This document shows, in pieces, positions 1 to 12,000 of a stretch of DNA of 64,000 nucleotides. The stretch comes from Filobasidium wieringae. Its lineage: Eukaryota > Basidiomycota > Tremellomycetes > Filobasidiales > Filobasidiaceae. The notes beneath the pieces were generated by a model. It ran no database searches, had not been told where the DNA came from, and saw only the letters and a list, made by a program, of their open reading frames with translations. Location: the NCBI GenBank assembly GCA_001600055.1, contig BCIV01000007.1, positions 682,001 through 746,000 of the forward strand, written 5' to 3'. Numbering within the stretch: position 1 is the first letter of the stretch; every line of letters begins with the position of its first letter. The translations under genes and the position numbers were made by a program.

Positions 1-299
1 CCGAAGACGAGGAGGAAAGCAAGCGATCATCTCCGTCATCGACTGTCCCCGAGTATCCCGGAACGTCGTGGAAGTGCTGCAAGACCGGACTCGAGCGCGG
101 AACGGGTTCAGGGGGTGGAGAGCTGCCCCGCTTGGGTACCGGGATGGACGGTGGGGACGGGGATCGAGGGACGAGTGTGGGGAGAGACCGGTCCTGCAGA
201 GTTTCTGGACGTGGAGTGGGGTGGCTCGGGTGGATGGGGGTGAGGTGGAGAGGGGGAGTGGGGTTGAGAGCAGGGTCGCGGGGGTCGCGGGAGACGTGA
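1..299 (+). other. Possible 3' end of an unidentified protein-coding gene, cut by the window edge
   Basis: Frame 3 is open from the window edge to a TGA at 297-299. It begins with an acidic, serine-rich stretch (EDEEESKRSSPSS) and becomes glycine- and arginine-rich. No domain is recognisable. The GC-rich, purine-rich composition is unlike the pyrimidine-rich 5' leader that starts around 520. Another frame is also open over most of the same stretch (68-331), so the coding claim is weak. The rest of 300-513 is the leader region of the next gene. Confidence 0.2.
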
Positions 300-513
300 G
301 ATCGAGCAAGAAGAGGTGTGTGATCATGTAGCGTGCCTGCCTCTGTGAAACGCCGGAGCAGCGGATGTATATTCTCCCGCGTGGAGACCCCGGAAGTATT
401 TCTCCGCGGGGAATTCCGGCCGAATGGAAACGATCAAAGTCGACTTTGTTCGATTTCTCAGTTTCGCAATTTCGCTCAAAAGCAGAAAAACGCTGGGAAA
501 CGCTGAAATCGCA

Positions 514-1958
514 ATGGACCAGCCCGATTTCACAAACCTCTCGTCCATCCTCTCACACCTCCTCCCCCCAGCTTACCCCCTCCCTCCCTCCCTCCTCTCC
601 CACGCCCTCCGGACTCGTCAGGTATACCTCCCTCCCCCTCCCATGTCCCTCCACGACGGGTACATCACCCAACGCCCCTCTCGACCCGAGGACAGCATCT
701 CTCGGCGACTGGTCGACGTCTCGGAAAGGCTGAAGAGGGAGACCGAGATGGACGCCGTCCAGGGGGAAGGAGGTGGCATGGCATGGCTCGCGAAAGCTCA
801 GGATCGCTTGACTTTTACGAGAAAGGACGAGGAGACGTTGCTCGCTCGGATCGATCTGAGCCCCTATGTGGGTCGGGACGAGATCGGATCGGATTCCAGG
901 TTGGGGATCGTCCTGATCAACGAACCGGGCGCGAAGAGGGAAGAGGAATGGAAGTTGTTCAATGTGGAACATATCGAAGATCAGACGGGTGGGACTCCCG
1001 AATGGACAACTTCCATCGCTCAGGCGGAGGATCGGTTTCTTTCATCCCATCAAACCAGTCAGTACCACTCCACCGAGACCGATGGTGAACCGCAAGATTT
1101 CTGGTCCAACTATTCTTCCTCCCCTCCTCCCCCCACTCAACCCCTTCCCTCCACCCACTCGCACTCCCACGCTCACTCTCACGAACCCGCATTGGAAGAA
1201 GACGATTCGTACTGGCACCAATACGCTACCGTCGAAGACGGCCTGAAAGTCAGTAATCCACCGACCCCGGCGAGAGGGATGAGTCGGGTCGGGAGTGTCG
1301 TAGGGATGAGTGGGATGAGTGGGATGACGGGGATGAGGGGGACTGGGACTGGGACTAGTACTGCGACTGCGACGGGGACGGGAGCGGGGGCGAATGGGTA
1401 TTGGGGGACCGGAGGTGAAACCCCGGTCGGATGGTATGTCCATCTCTTCCCCTCCTCTGCCTCTTCTCTTCTCGTCCTTACACGTTCTCGCTCCCTTACT
1501 CATCCCCGTTTCTCCCCACCCCCTTCAGGTCACCCCAAATCAGATCAAGAACCGTAACGGAAGAAACCCCGGAGGAAGAACCGGGCTATTTCCCCACCTC
1601 CCAACCCCCCCTGGACGATCACAATGATCGTCCCGTCCAAGCTAACCAAACACCCAGCGAGAGCTCCGAACGACTCGCATTCGTTTTGAAAGGGATCGAA
1701 TCTTCCGAAACCCAGCCCTCTTCCTCCGGTTCGAACCAGAACGTCCTCGAAAACTCCAACGCCAACGCGATCGCCAACGAACCTTCCTCATCATCCACAA
1801 CACCCTCAAACCTGACCCCCGCACGGACCGCCTTATCGGCCCGTCCGGGAAAGAACGACACGCAAAGACGAGCGTTGAGGGAGACGATCAGGTCCATCAG
1901 GGCGCTTTATACTGGGGATGAAGATGGGTGGAAGGAGGTTTTGAATGAGTTTTTGTAG
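514..1958 (+). CDS. Uncharacterised acidic, His-rich protein, two exons
   Basis: Two exons are visible: 514-1433 and 1529-1958. The 95-nt intron has a GTATGT donor and a TTCAG acceptor, and the split codon rebuilds a tryptophan, so the frame is kept. The product from the ATG at 514 is 449 residues. An in-frame upstream ATG at 424 would add 30 residues, but 514 gives the more typical leader. The protein has a proline-rich N-terminus, a histidine-rich run (HSHSHAHSH) near residue 213, a Gly/Met/Thr low-complexity tract encoded around 1280-1400, and a helical C-terminus (RRALRETIRSIRALY...). I do not recognise a catalytic domain or family. It is probably a fungal-specific protein of unknown role. 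The next gene, the chitin deacetylase, converges on it. Confidence 0.7.
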
Positions 1959-3580
1959 AGCGAGAATTGATTGTTTTTGGGGGAAGGGAGCTGCGGTTGT
2001 ATCAGACTGTTTTTCTTTCGTTTCGTAGCATATGATCCCGATTGGGTGTTGTAGTATGATGCATCGAGTTATTCATTGGATCTTACGAGTTCTGACGAGG
2101 CTGCTTCTGATCTGAGGATGAGTTGCGAGCTTTGTGTTCGGGACCGGGAGGATGTGACATCGTCCTACTGAATATGCCCCGTCCAATCATGTCCAAGCCA
2201 GTCGCATTGGCAGTACTGAATGACTGGGAATCTCATTTCCCTGTTGATTACTACCATATTGGTACCAAGAGAACAGCTGGGAAAGCTCTCGATATAGATG
2301 AAGATGTGTCTTTGATCTATCCTGGAGCCGCTAAACCAGCAAAACCAACAGTTCAAGTGGACAGTGATCATGATTTAGCAAGATCAGGACAGGGTGCCTA
2401 TGGGAAATTCATGCACTCCCTTTAGGTTGTTCAAGAGAGATTGCACAAGGTCACATCATACACTGGATCATACGGTCCCCTTGAAACCTGCCAAGGAGGA
2501 ACAGATCGTAATTGCATATATGAGAAAGACGATCCAGAACTCGATGAGGACTGGTATCCCTCCCATAAGCCGTAAATACCCATACAACTGTCATCCTGGA
2601 CTTCCAGAGACATACTCGGCGGGCTGATAGACTACCCGATAAAGCTCCAAGCGACACTTTTTGACGTAGCCAGACTTTGAAACACGGACGTCTTACCAGA
2701 GTGTACTGATTCGAAAGGGAGGATTTGCTAGAAGAGTATCCCAGCACGCGCCATCTTCCGGTTTCATACCTGAGCAAGGCAATCAGACATACGTCTCACC
2801 CTGATTCAGTTCATTCTATCTGTTCTCGAATCTGGTCCTCTAGTCGTCTGAACAAGCAGGTAATTCCTAATGGTCAGCCTTGACCGAACGCGGTTTCATT
2901 CTGAACAAGCCACTCCGTTTCTTCCCCTTCGTGAGCGTCTTACCGGTCAGGCTCGCCTGTTACAAGTCGTAGACATGACGAACACCGACCACGCTCGGTT
3001 TCGGAAACGTAGATGAGTGAGCGAGATCGTCCACTCGAAGTTGATACCGGATAGTACAGTAATATCGTTTGCAACTTGCAACAGAGTAGGGATAGATTCG
3101 CGCGTCAGTGAGTCAACCACCCCGCGCTGAAACAAAGGAAACGTAAAACGCCGCAACCTTTCCTTTGATTTCGTCCAACCCTCAGAGGGCCAAAGTCAGA
3201 CGAGCGGCCAGTCTGAGCCCATCCAACCAGCCAACCAGCAAACGGCTAAAGTCTCATCATGCATAATCTCATATAAAGCCAAGCTAGCTACATTCCATCC
3301 CCATCTATAACGACCTCTCAGTGCCAGTGCCAGTGCAATCGGGTTCAGTCATTATCGCTTTATGGTGGTAGTAGTGATGATATCATCGCTTTAATGGTGG
3401 TAGTAGTGATAATAGTGTGCCGATGAAGTGTGATATTAAAGAACGTGTCGAAGAGGAAAAAGAAGGATGAAGTAGTAGTAGCGGTAGGGGATCCTCCTCG
3501 TCCACTTGCCCCGTCATGCAGGATCCGAACCATACCAAGTGTCCCAAACCCGATCGACCCAAGCGCTCGCGATCGAAGCT
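1959..3580. other. Convergent intergenic stretch, no supported gene
   Basis: This lies between the 3' ends of two converging genes. A 100-codon reading frame at 2123-2425 (+) and open frames at 2394-2627 lack homology I can recognise and lack convincing splice structure, so I do not call them. A direct repeat of about 27 bp sits at 3351-3378 and 3383-3410, in the probable 3' UTR of the deacetylase gene. A short GTGCCA/GTGCCAGTGC repeat lies just before it at about 3320-3336. Confidence 0.5.
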
Positions 3581-5358
3581 CTAGACGAGCAAAGCGAGAC
3601 CCAACCCCAACAGGGATCCAGCGAACCCGACCACGGGCGAGCTGATGGATCCGGCACCGGTACTGCTCGTGGGACTGGAGGCGGCCGCGGTATTTGCACT
3701 AGGGGTGGCGGCCCTCGATCCGGTCGACTGAGCAGCGGCGGATGATCCGGCAGCGGAAGAGCTGGCGGCGGATGAAGCGGCGGAGGAGATGGAAGAGGAG
3801 ACGGCGGAGGAGGCGGAAGAGGGTGATCCGGAAGAAGTGGCGGATCCCGCGACGGCGTTCCCATGGTTGTTGATATACGTGGTGAGCGCACCGGGAGCGG
3901 CGGTCTGGAGGATATTGGTCATCCCGTTGATAGCGGCGTTATCGTCCTTGGAATTGACATAGTCCCACATGTCTACGCGCCAAGGTGGGTCCGGTCAGCA
4001 TATGTTGGGCGTGATAGGGAAAGCAAGGGACCACTCACTGTTCGCTTCGGCGACGTTCATGACGGTCCAGTTGTTCTGGATCATGATAGGGTACATGGTC
4101 ATGAAAACGTCAATATCGGCCTGACTGGCTTCATCTATCGTTCGCAACGGGGGAGCGCGACCCGATCAGCCTGCGTGACATGTCAACCCTGACGACCACC
4201 CGCACCGCACTCACGTTCGAGCGCGATGATCCCTTTCCTATTACTAGGATCGGTCAACCAACTGGTAAACTCCTTGACGACCGACTCGTGCGTGTACCCG
4301 GCGACGCTAGGGATCCCCCAATCGCCGGTATCGTGGTTCCAGGGGACGGTCCTCATCCCAAAGACTTCCATGGCGATGTAACGGACCCGGTTATCGGCGT
4401 CCCCGTAAGGAGGACGCCAGAACGCGGGGACTCGGCCGTCCATCAGGTCCGAGGCGATTTGGGCGGTCCATCCTAGTTCGGCGACGATTTGTTCGTTCGT
4501 GAGAGTGGTCATGTACTATCAAGGCAAGGGTAGTCGTATCAGTTCTGGAGCGTCGGGCTGGTAGAATGTCGAGAGAGGAGGGACGTACGGGGTGAGACCA
4601 AGTGTGAACGGCAATATGTCCACCATCCTTGACGGCCCTCTGGAAAGTCGCAGAGTTGTAATAGATGTTTCCTCCGATCACTAGGGGACGGGACGAAACG
4701 AACGTCAGTACGGGTCTCAAACACGGATTGACAAAGAGAGCGATGGACGGACTGAAATGAGTGGCGGAGATGTTGTGTTGTTCGATAAAGTCGTACAGCT
4801 GGGGACTAAAGGTGGTCGGACCATCATCAAAGTTGAGCTACCACCTCGCGCCAAAGGGACGATCGATCAGCTCGAATGCACTAAAACCCGACGAGGGGGA
4901 ACGAGCGGGCTCACCCCGATGACTCCATCGGGAGCGCTGACGACGTCCCACTCCTCGACACACTCATAAGTGAACGAACAGACATCATCGTCCGTCCCCT
5001 TCTTCCCGTCCGAATAAGTCGGGTACCCGTTGTTGGGCTGGGTGGGACCGAACGTGGGGAAGCCAGGGCTAGCGACGACCTGTGCGAGCCGATCGAGCCA
5101 TGCCTGAGGGATGGACGAGGTCGGGGGTGTGGATCCGGGGGCAGGGTAGGCGGCTTGCCATTCGGCCGATCCGGGGGTGGCGGAAGGTGGAGCCCGTTTG
5201 AAGAGTTGGGCAGAGGCCGAGGATGGATCTTGGTGCCAGTTTCGTATCTTGAGACTGGCCGGGTTCCTCTCCTCGTGAGAATGAGCGTGAGCGTGGGGGG
5301 CGGCGAGGGCGGGGATGAGGGTGGAGAGGATGAGGAGGGCGGAGGTTACGCTGAACAT
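3581..5358 (-). CDS. CDA: Chitin deacetylase, secreted and GPI-anchored (carbohydrate esterase family 4)
   Basis: The protein would remove acetyl groups from cell-wall chitin to make chitosan. I resolve six exons: 5358-4915, 4837-4753, 4680-4589, 4515-4215, 4134-4039 and 3972-3581. Together they give a frame-consistent 469 residues. The N-terminus is a signal peptide (hydrophobic core [12 protein letters not shown]), followed by a His-rich stretch. The NodB polysaccharide deacetylase domain carries motif 1 ([11 protein letters not shown], metal-binding and catalytic Asp pair), motif 2 (HTWSHP, with the two metal-binding His), motif 3 ([12 protein letters not shown]) and a WNHDTGDW motif. The C-terminal 110 residues are Ser/Ala-rich and end in a hydrophobic GPI-anchor signal ([10 protein letters not shown]). 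Several paralogues exist in Cryptococcus (Cda1-3); I cannot say which one this matches. Its 5' side has GGT and GA low-complexity runs. Confidence 0.93.
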
Positions 5359-5912
5359 GGTGGGTGGTGGTGGTGGTGTGGGTGTGTGTGTGTAGCACGT
5401 AGTGATCAGTGGTGGTGGTGGTGGTGGTAGTAGTAGTAGCAGGTGGTGTTGTGCTAGTAATAGCGAGTAGAATATGATGGATGTATCACTTGAGAGAGAG
5501 AGAGAGAGACGGGATGGACTGTGACAGGAGGAGGTCAGAGTGTGGCCAGTATACGAGGAGTGAGAGTACGTGCTACTTGCCTACCTGCGACGATGAGAAG
5601 AGACGAGTAGCGAGTGTGAGAGAGCGAGCGAGCGATGTGATCAGAGCGATTCACGGTCGATTATAAGTAAAAACCGAGCGAGCTGTGTTGTTTGGGTGAA
5701 CCGCTGATGCCAAGAGGGCCGCTGCCAGTCAGGCACCGAGGTAACGTAATCCGTATTCTACATCCGGACTCTGCACAGCCAGCACGCTGTACGCCTAGTG
5801 ACAGACCCTGACACGGATCCCTCCTCGCTCGACGACCGGAACCGATACAGCCACGCTACCGCTACCGCTCCCACTGCCACCACTCCCACTCTCCACTGCA
5901 CCGCCTCGTGTT
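5359..5912. promoter_or_regulatory. Upstream region of the chitin deacetylase gene with GGT/GT and GA simple repeats
   Basis: The stretch holds a GGT/GTGT run at about 5363-5395, a GGT then AGT run at 5409-5440, and a (GA)n run at 5490-5508, all within 160 bp of the deacetylase start codon. No gene is supported here. The ORF6-like gene's 3' end begins at 5912. Promoter function is inferred from position only. Confidence 0.35.
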
Positions 5913-7990
5913 TCACCTCTCGAACCCGTATCCACCCGGATCTAACACGACAACAAAAAAGGCAGTGTCAACCATGGCGACTCCTCTACACCTCCACTCT
6001 CCACTCACACCTCGCCACTCCATCCCAAACCCCTCCTTCTCCCCCATACGCCGCCTCCTCCTGATCGCTCGACGTCTCTTCCTCATCCCCTCGTTCATCC
6101 GCTCCACCCAGACCTCCTCCTCTTCTCGTTCTCGAACCGGCACGTCGAACCCTGCACCTGCACCCGCACCCGCACCCGCACCTGTACCGAGAGCACGATC
6201 GATCAAGAACCTCGGTCCATGAGCGACGTCCCCAGGAGGGACCGTACGTCCCATCACCCCCTGATCCTCCCCGTATCGATTCAAGTACAGCCCCGATCCG
6301 TGGTACTTTAACGGAGGATAGGGGATCGAGACGTTCGCCCTTCCTCCCCCCGATGTGGACAGGGAAAGAGGGAGCGGGAGATGGATCTCGGTCTCGCTTT
6401 CTCCTGGTACTTGCGTGTCCAGATGTATCCGTCGCTTCTTCTCGGGGATCAATCCTGTGCCCGTTCCCGATCCATTCTCCATCGATTCCTGCACGGTTTC
6501 ATCCCCATCTCCAAGCTCATCATCGACCTTCCTCCCCGCACCCGCACTCCCCTTCCCTTTCCCCCTCCCACCCCTCCTCGGTCGAGGCGTAAGATCCAAC
6601 CCCTCCTCCTCCTGCTCAGCCTCCCTCATCTCCTTCAACGTATCCAATCCCCCAACCGTCGAATCCATCCCCCCAGGTTTCATCTCCAAATCCAAATCCA
6701 AATCCAAATCCAGATCCCTCGCGCGCCCCTGCTCCAAGCCCCGTTTCTTTCCAACAGGACCACCTCCCGCTCGGGACTGGAACCGTTCCTCGTGTTGTTT
6801 CTTCAATAAAGAATGATGCATCGGACTGAGAAGGGGACGTCTCGGGGTCGCCTGCGTGAACGAGATCTTTTCAGAATCCTTGACGGGCTGGGTAGGGCTA
6901 CTGGGGCCGACCGTCCGTCCCCCCGGTCCACCCTGTTTTTGAGGGCTGGACGGGTTTGTGATCCCACTCGACCCCGCGTTCGGCACTCCGATACTCGTTG
7001 CACTGGAAGAGGGGGAGGGGACGGTTTTGATCACTCTAGAACCGACGGGTGAGGCTCCATGCACCCAATCGGGGATCTTCACACCTCCCCCTCCTTTCCC
7101 TTGCCCTTGCCCTTGCCCTTGTCCTTGCCCTTGTCCTTGCCCTTGCCCTTGAATCTCCGTCGCCGTTCGTCCTCCCCTCGTCCCGCTCGCCTCCACAACA
7201 ACAGCTTCTTCCACTAAGAACGGGTTCCCCCCCACCGACCCCCTGGATCGCGGTGTAAGGGCGATCGGATCCGCGCCTTCCTTCTCCCGCATGGACGTCA
7301 ATATGCGACTCTCGCTCTCCCCCCCCGTCTCGACGACGGGGGAAAGCGCGGGAGGAGCTTGAGGGACGTTCCTCCTCAATCCAGAGAGGTCTAGGTTTTT
7401 ACGTCCGAACGGGCTCGGAGGTTTTTTTAGAGGAGATTGGGTACGTGAGGGGGAGAGGGTGAGGAAGGGGTTTACCCCCTGTGCTTGTCCATGCGTTTGT
7501 TGCGATAACCCGCTCTTCCTACTAGGACTACCCGGGTTCGCCCCTCTCGCACTCGCACCCGTACTCGTGCTCGCAGTCAAGGGCCGACCGATCTTCTTCG
7601 AAGGTGTGGATCTGGTCTCGCTGATGATCCGACGACAGACCGTCAGGGTGGATTGAAAGATCAGTTTGGTCGTTGCAGAGCGTTTCCGGGCGTATTCCAT
7701 GGAGATGTCTTCCGATTCGTATCTTTGTAAACCGTTGGATGTTCGTCAATCCCCTTGAATCCGTCAAGGATCTCTGATGAACGGATCATTCGCGTGACTC
7801 ACCTCTCACATGCCAAGACGGCACTGACACCTGCCAAAGCGGCCCGTTGTTCGGGTCGAAGTTCATTCGCTGTACCTCTTGTTCCAGTGGAAGAACGGAG
7901 GGTGGACAGGAGGGAGGAAGCGTACCGAGGGATGGAGGGGTTCGTAGTAGGCGGGAAGAAAGCGACGAATTCTGGGGCTAGGTTTGACAT
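5913..7990 (-). CDS. Probable origin recognition complex subunit 6 (ORC6-like), with a long disordered C-terminus
   Basis: There are two exons, 7990-7803 and 7722-5913. The intron has a GTGAGT donor and an AAAG acceptor, the only AG that keeps the frame open. The product is about 665 residues. The first about 100 residues form a helical domain (NLAPEF... IPRYASSLLSTLR... AALAGVSAVLACERYESEDISMEYARKRSATTKLIFQSTL, written here in pieces). Its spacing resembles the first cyclin-like fold of ORC6. This is a similarity judged by eye, not a search result. The rest is low complexity: repeated Gly-Gln (encoded at 7100-7150), Asp-Leu repeats (about 6685-6715), Ala-Gly repeats (about 6155-6185), and many S/T-P sites including ATPRRP and PLLSP. 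Such S/T-P sites would suit CDK control of an ORC subunit, but that is inference. The start at 7990 leaves 261 bp to the divergent uS12m gene. Confidence 0.5.
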
Positions 7991-8251
7991 TGTGTGTGAG
8001 CCTCGAGTGGATGAGGGGCCGGGGAGGTTGTAAGGAGGGCCGTGAGTTGAGAGATATGGGATGTGGTTGTTGATAGAGATGAATCGATGGAGGTAGCGAG
8101 GGGGGGTTGACATTGTCAACAAACCCGAATGAACATGGTAAACCGCGGATCTCGACTATATTTCAAGGTCAACTTACTTCGAATTCATCATGTTGAACGA
8201 TCCCACTTGCACTTCATCTCGATATCCACACACGCACAAACACAACTCGAC
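7991..8251. promoter_or_regulatory. Shared 5' region of the ORC6-like and uS12m genes
   Basis: Only 261 bp separate the start codons of two divergently transcribed genes, so both promoters and both 5' UTRs must lie here. I see no clear TATA box. Assignment is by position. Confidence 0.45.
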
Positions 8252-9003
8252 ATGTCACTCTCAAGAACACTCCTATCCTCCTTCTCCGCATTATCGTTCT
8301 CCGCGTCCTCGGTCGCACGATCGGTATGCCCCGCAGGCCCGTCCCGTTCAACCATCGTCAAGAACTTTTCATCATCGTCGATATCGAACGCTACCATGAA
8401 TCAAGGCGAGCGCTTTTCATCTTCCCAATAACCATCTTGTCCCCCAAACTGACCCTCCGACTCTCCCCCGCTCTTTCTCACCCTCAGTCGCTCGAGGCGC
8501 ACGTAAACATTTCCCAAAACAATCCAAAGCCCCGCTCCTGGAACAATGTTACCAAAAGAAAGCCGTCTGTTCCAAAGTATACACCACCAAGCCCAAGAAA
8601 CCCAACTCGGCCGTGAGAAAGGTCGCACGTGTCAAGCTCTCGACGGGGGAGACGACCATCGCTTATATCCCCGGGGAAGGGCATAATTTGCAAGAACATA
8701 GCGTCGTCCTCGTCAGGGGTGGAAGGACCAAGGATTTACCGGGTATCAGGTGGGTCGGCAGGCGCTACCAGTCAGTGTCGGTCGTTATCGTCGCTGAACT
8801 AAACTCCTGTGCTGTCGCTGCAATCAAACAGGTACAAACTCGTCCGAGGCGCTCTGGATTTCTCAGGTGTAGCGAACAGGACGGCATCTCGATCGAAATA
8901 CGGAGGCAAGTCTCGTCTTTCCCGTCTGCCTGATCTTCAACCACACCCCAGTTCCTAACCCACTTCCCACCTTTTTGTAGCCAAGAAACCGAAGAAGGCT
9001 TAA
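8252..9003 (+). CDS. MRPS12: Mitochondrial small-subunit ribosomal protein uS12m
   Basis: The product belongs to the decoding centre of the mitochondrial ribosome. I resolve four exons (8252-8405, 8488-8749, 8832-8905, 8981-9003) coding for 170 residues. The first about 48 residues are Ser/Arg-rich with few acidic residues, as in a mitochondrial presequence. The mature part begins at [15 protein letters not shown] and carries the family core [36 protein letters not shown] and [16 protein letters not shown]. It ends SKYGAKKPKKA. Introns 1 and 3 use GC donors (G/GCGAGC at 8406 and G/GCAAGT at 8906). No GT donor nearby restores the conserved frame. The middle intron is normal (GTGGGT). The family assignment is very safe. 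Confidence 0.95.
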
Positions 9004-12000
9004 GGATGGGAGCGATGTAGGAAAACACGGGTCTTCTCGGCTTGATCGCTTGTACGAGGATATGAATGAGATCGATATCAATCAATTCAGAGTGACCAGT
9101 GAGAGGCTCGAGCTAGTGAACGACTAGTGATCAGTGAAGAGCTGTAATCTAGGGTCAGTCTGGTGATACGGTTGCACGAAATCTTCCTCTTCTACCCTTT
9201 CTCGCTCGACGCAAGCTACCTTGCGGCAGATGCAGCTGTGATGGTCAGGAATGGAATGAGATAGTGGGGAAAGGCAGGAACGGGAAATGAAAGAGAGCTT
9301 TCTACCCCGATGATGTTGAACCCAGTTCCGATATTGACGTTGCCCGCCCATCGTGATATTCGGGAGGTAAATGTGAGATGGTGGAATTCAAGAAGGACTT
9401 GCAGAGGAATTGGCTATACTTCTGCTGCCTAACGAACGCATGTGACAATAACAATACTCCGATCGGGCTGCCTGAGGACATTTGATCTTACTACTCGCAA
9501 TCAATTTATATTTCGGAAGTACAGTTCTATCGAGTACAGTCTGCCGGTAAAGATCGTATGTGACTGTGCTCTTGAATTTTGTTGGAGACCATTCAAGGTT
9601 ATGATCTCCCTTCCCCTGCTGTTTTGGCTCTCAACGTTGCAGGATTGCTTCTTCCATGGAGCTTTGGATGATTCTCTTGACAGCCCTGGACCCTCTTTAG
9701 GTTGCTGGAGGTGGGGGCTATGTAAGAGTTGGTTATGTAAGAGTTGGTTATGTGATGTGTCTTGAACACTGACCCCGTTGGAACGATTCGAGAGCACTGA
9801 CCTCGTTTGAACGATTAGAGTGTCTTTACGGCCGGTCTCACTCGATCTGTTTGCTAAAGGTGCGCTCTGTAGCTAGGTTCTTTCTCTTCTTTTGGGCAAT
9901 GTGTCGTTGCATAGTATTTGCACGATCTGAACGTTTTTGCGGCCCATCTAACTCGATCTCCCCACCAAAGGTGTGTTCTGTAGTTGAGTCCTTTCTTTTG
10001 GTTTTTGTAGTGTCTTGTTGCATGGTTCTTGTGTAAGGAAGTGGCTTCTTTCAGAGCGGGCTGCTGAAGCTTCGTTTGATTGCCTGATGCAAATATACTC
10101 CAGTCTCTGCAACTTGATTGAAACGCGGAGGCAAGTTGTTCGATAACGGCACCCCCAACTTCGAATTAAGCAACTTGCATGTAAGCTGACTCATCTTGTC
10201 GTGACGATCCTTTGGTGCGGTCTAGGGCTCTATTATTATTGAAATATCGCCGAGGTGTTTGATGTCCTTGGCAAGAGACATCGATGCGGACGGCGTGAAC
10301 GTGCAGATAATCGACAAGCCTGTCACAGGGGGAGTGGAACGGGAGTGGCCAGAAAATGGCGTATCCGCACCCTTATTTCCCTTTCCTTCTTGAACAATGT
10401 CAATTACCAACACATGCAACACAAGATTCAATGCAGCATTTGCGTTTAACGAACGTAGAAGAGGCTGATCCTCATGGCTACAAGAGGTTTCGGCCGGATG
10501 GCTTCGCGCCCCGCCGGAGGATATCTCTATGCCGTCTATCGCTTGATACCCGTTGATGCAGCGCGGGAGGTATTGAGACCGAATGGGATGGGAATTGGGC
10601 AGACTTACTGATCCGAAGGCAGAATACATTCGCATTCCATCCCGTGTTGAATCAAGATGACCGCTCCAAACGCGCGAGAACAGCAGATCAATGAGATATC
10701 GCGCCGGTCTCAGCCTTCCTCTCTATCGCGCTGTTCGATCTCGGATCATCTGTCCAGTCGAAGCATAAGTTCTCTTTGAAGATATCAAGGGCGTTCGAAT
10801 CGCTAAAGACCTGGATTGCCGTAGTGCAATGCTGCGTTCGTTATGATTTTGCAACGTGAGGCGGGTTCGAACAAATGTGGCAAGCGTGTATCGCGTTCCC
10901 CGGCCATCGCCCAAGTCCCATAAGCCCACCATATAGCGGGACTTGCAGAGAAGGAGCTGATATCGTAAACTTGTCTTCATCGTCGAGATCCACTGGATCG
11001 TGGCACAGTAAAGGTCACGCTCAGGCGGAGATACGGACCATCTGGATCTGCATGCCCGAGAGGTGAAGTCTACAGCTTCTGTCCGTCGGAGGTATGTAGT
11101 TGCTTCATGATAAAAGTGGCAGAGGACACAACGGATACGCAATGAGCCACTGGGACCTGAGGGATCGGTCGATAATTTCTGTGAGACCGCCTGTGTGCTA
11201 CACCATATTCGTGATGTAGATCGATGAACCGTTCCTGTTGATATACCCTTCGTAGGGGTTTATCGTGAATTATAGCCACATGCTCTTGTGATATGAAACC
11301 CCAAAGCGTTAGCCAGGCCTTTCTAGACTAAAGCATAAGGCATGTCATGTCATTGACAGAAAGAAAAGACAACTACTACTACTGAACAGAAACTACCACG
11401 ACAAGGCAAAAGATCGATCGAGACCGGTTCGGTACATCTGTCTATACCCCGGTTGGGTCAAACAGATGAACACGACACGGCTGCTAAAAGATCCCCTCTC
11501 CTCCTCACAAATAGCACCCTTCCCACATTCTCCGCGGCGCCCTCTCTCCTTTCCCTTGCTCCCTGCACATCTCCAATCAAATCGTTCATTCCCGGCGATC
11601 ACTTTGAAAGTGTTTTATGATCGATGGAAAGAGATTAAGAGATGGTCCTGAGAGAAGAAAATGGCGAGGTATAGGAGCCGACCGTATCCCGCGTAATTGT
11701 ACCGATAAGGTGCTCCCGATCATCTGAGGTATGCTGAGAGTCGGAAGGAAGCCGGTAACACGAGAAATTAAAGAGAAAAGAAAAGCCAATGTGAGAATCA
11801 ATGTGGTCCCGGGTCGATGCGAGCCTGCGACCTTGTTGGTGAACCAAGCGAAGATGGGACAGGCGAATCCGCCGTTCGACAGGAGACCCGATAAAGAAGA
11901 AAAGAGAAAGATAACCGATCCAAAAAAGAGCGCGAGGCGAAACCGAGGTGTGCCGAAAGACGATTGCAAAGACAGGAAGAAAGGCCAGATATACCCGAGA

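Noticed and set aside
2123..2627. Open frames of 100 and 77 codons that could be a small two-exon gene
   Set aside because: No recognisable family, weak splice signals and composition close to non-coding DNA.
10222..10635. 137-codon minus-strand frame in the gene-poor stretch
   Set aside because: No motif, no splice context and overlapping frames on the other strand.
11586..11969. 127-codon hydrophobic minus-strand frame
   Set aside because: Hydrophobicity comes from a purine-rich plus strand (GAAAAG runs). No family resemblance.
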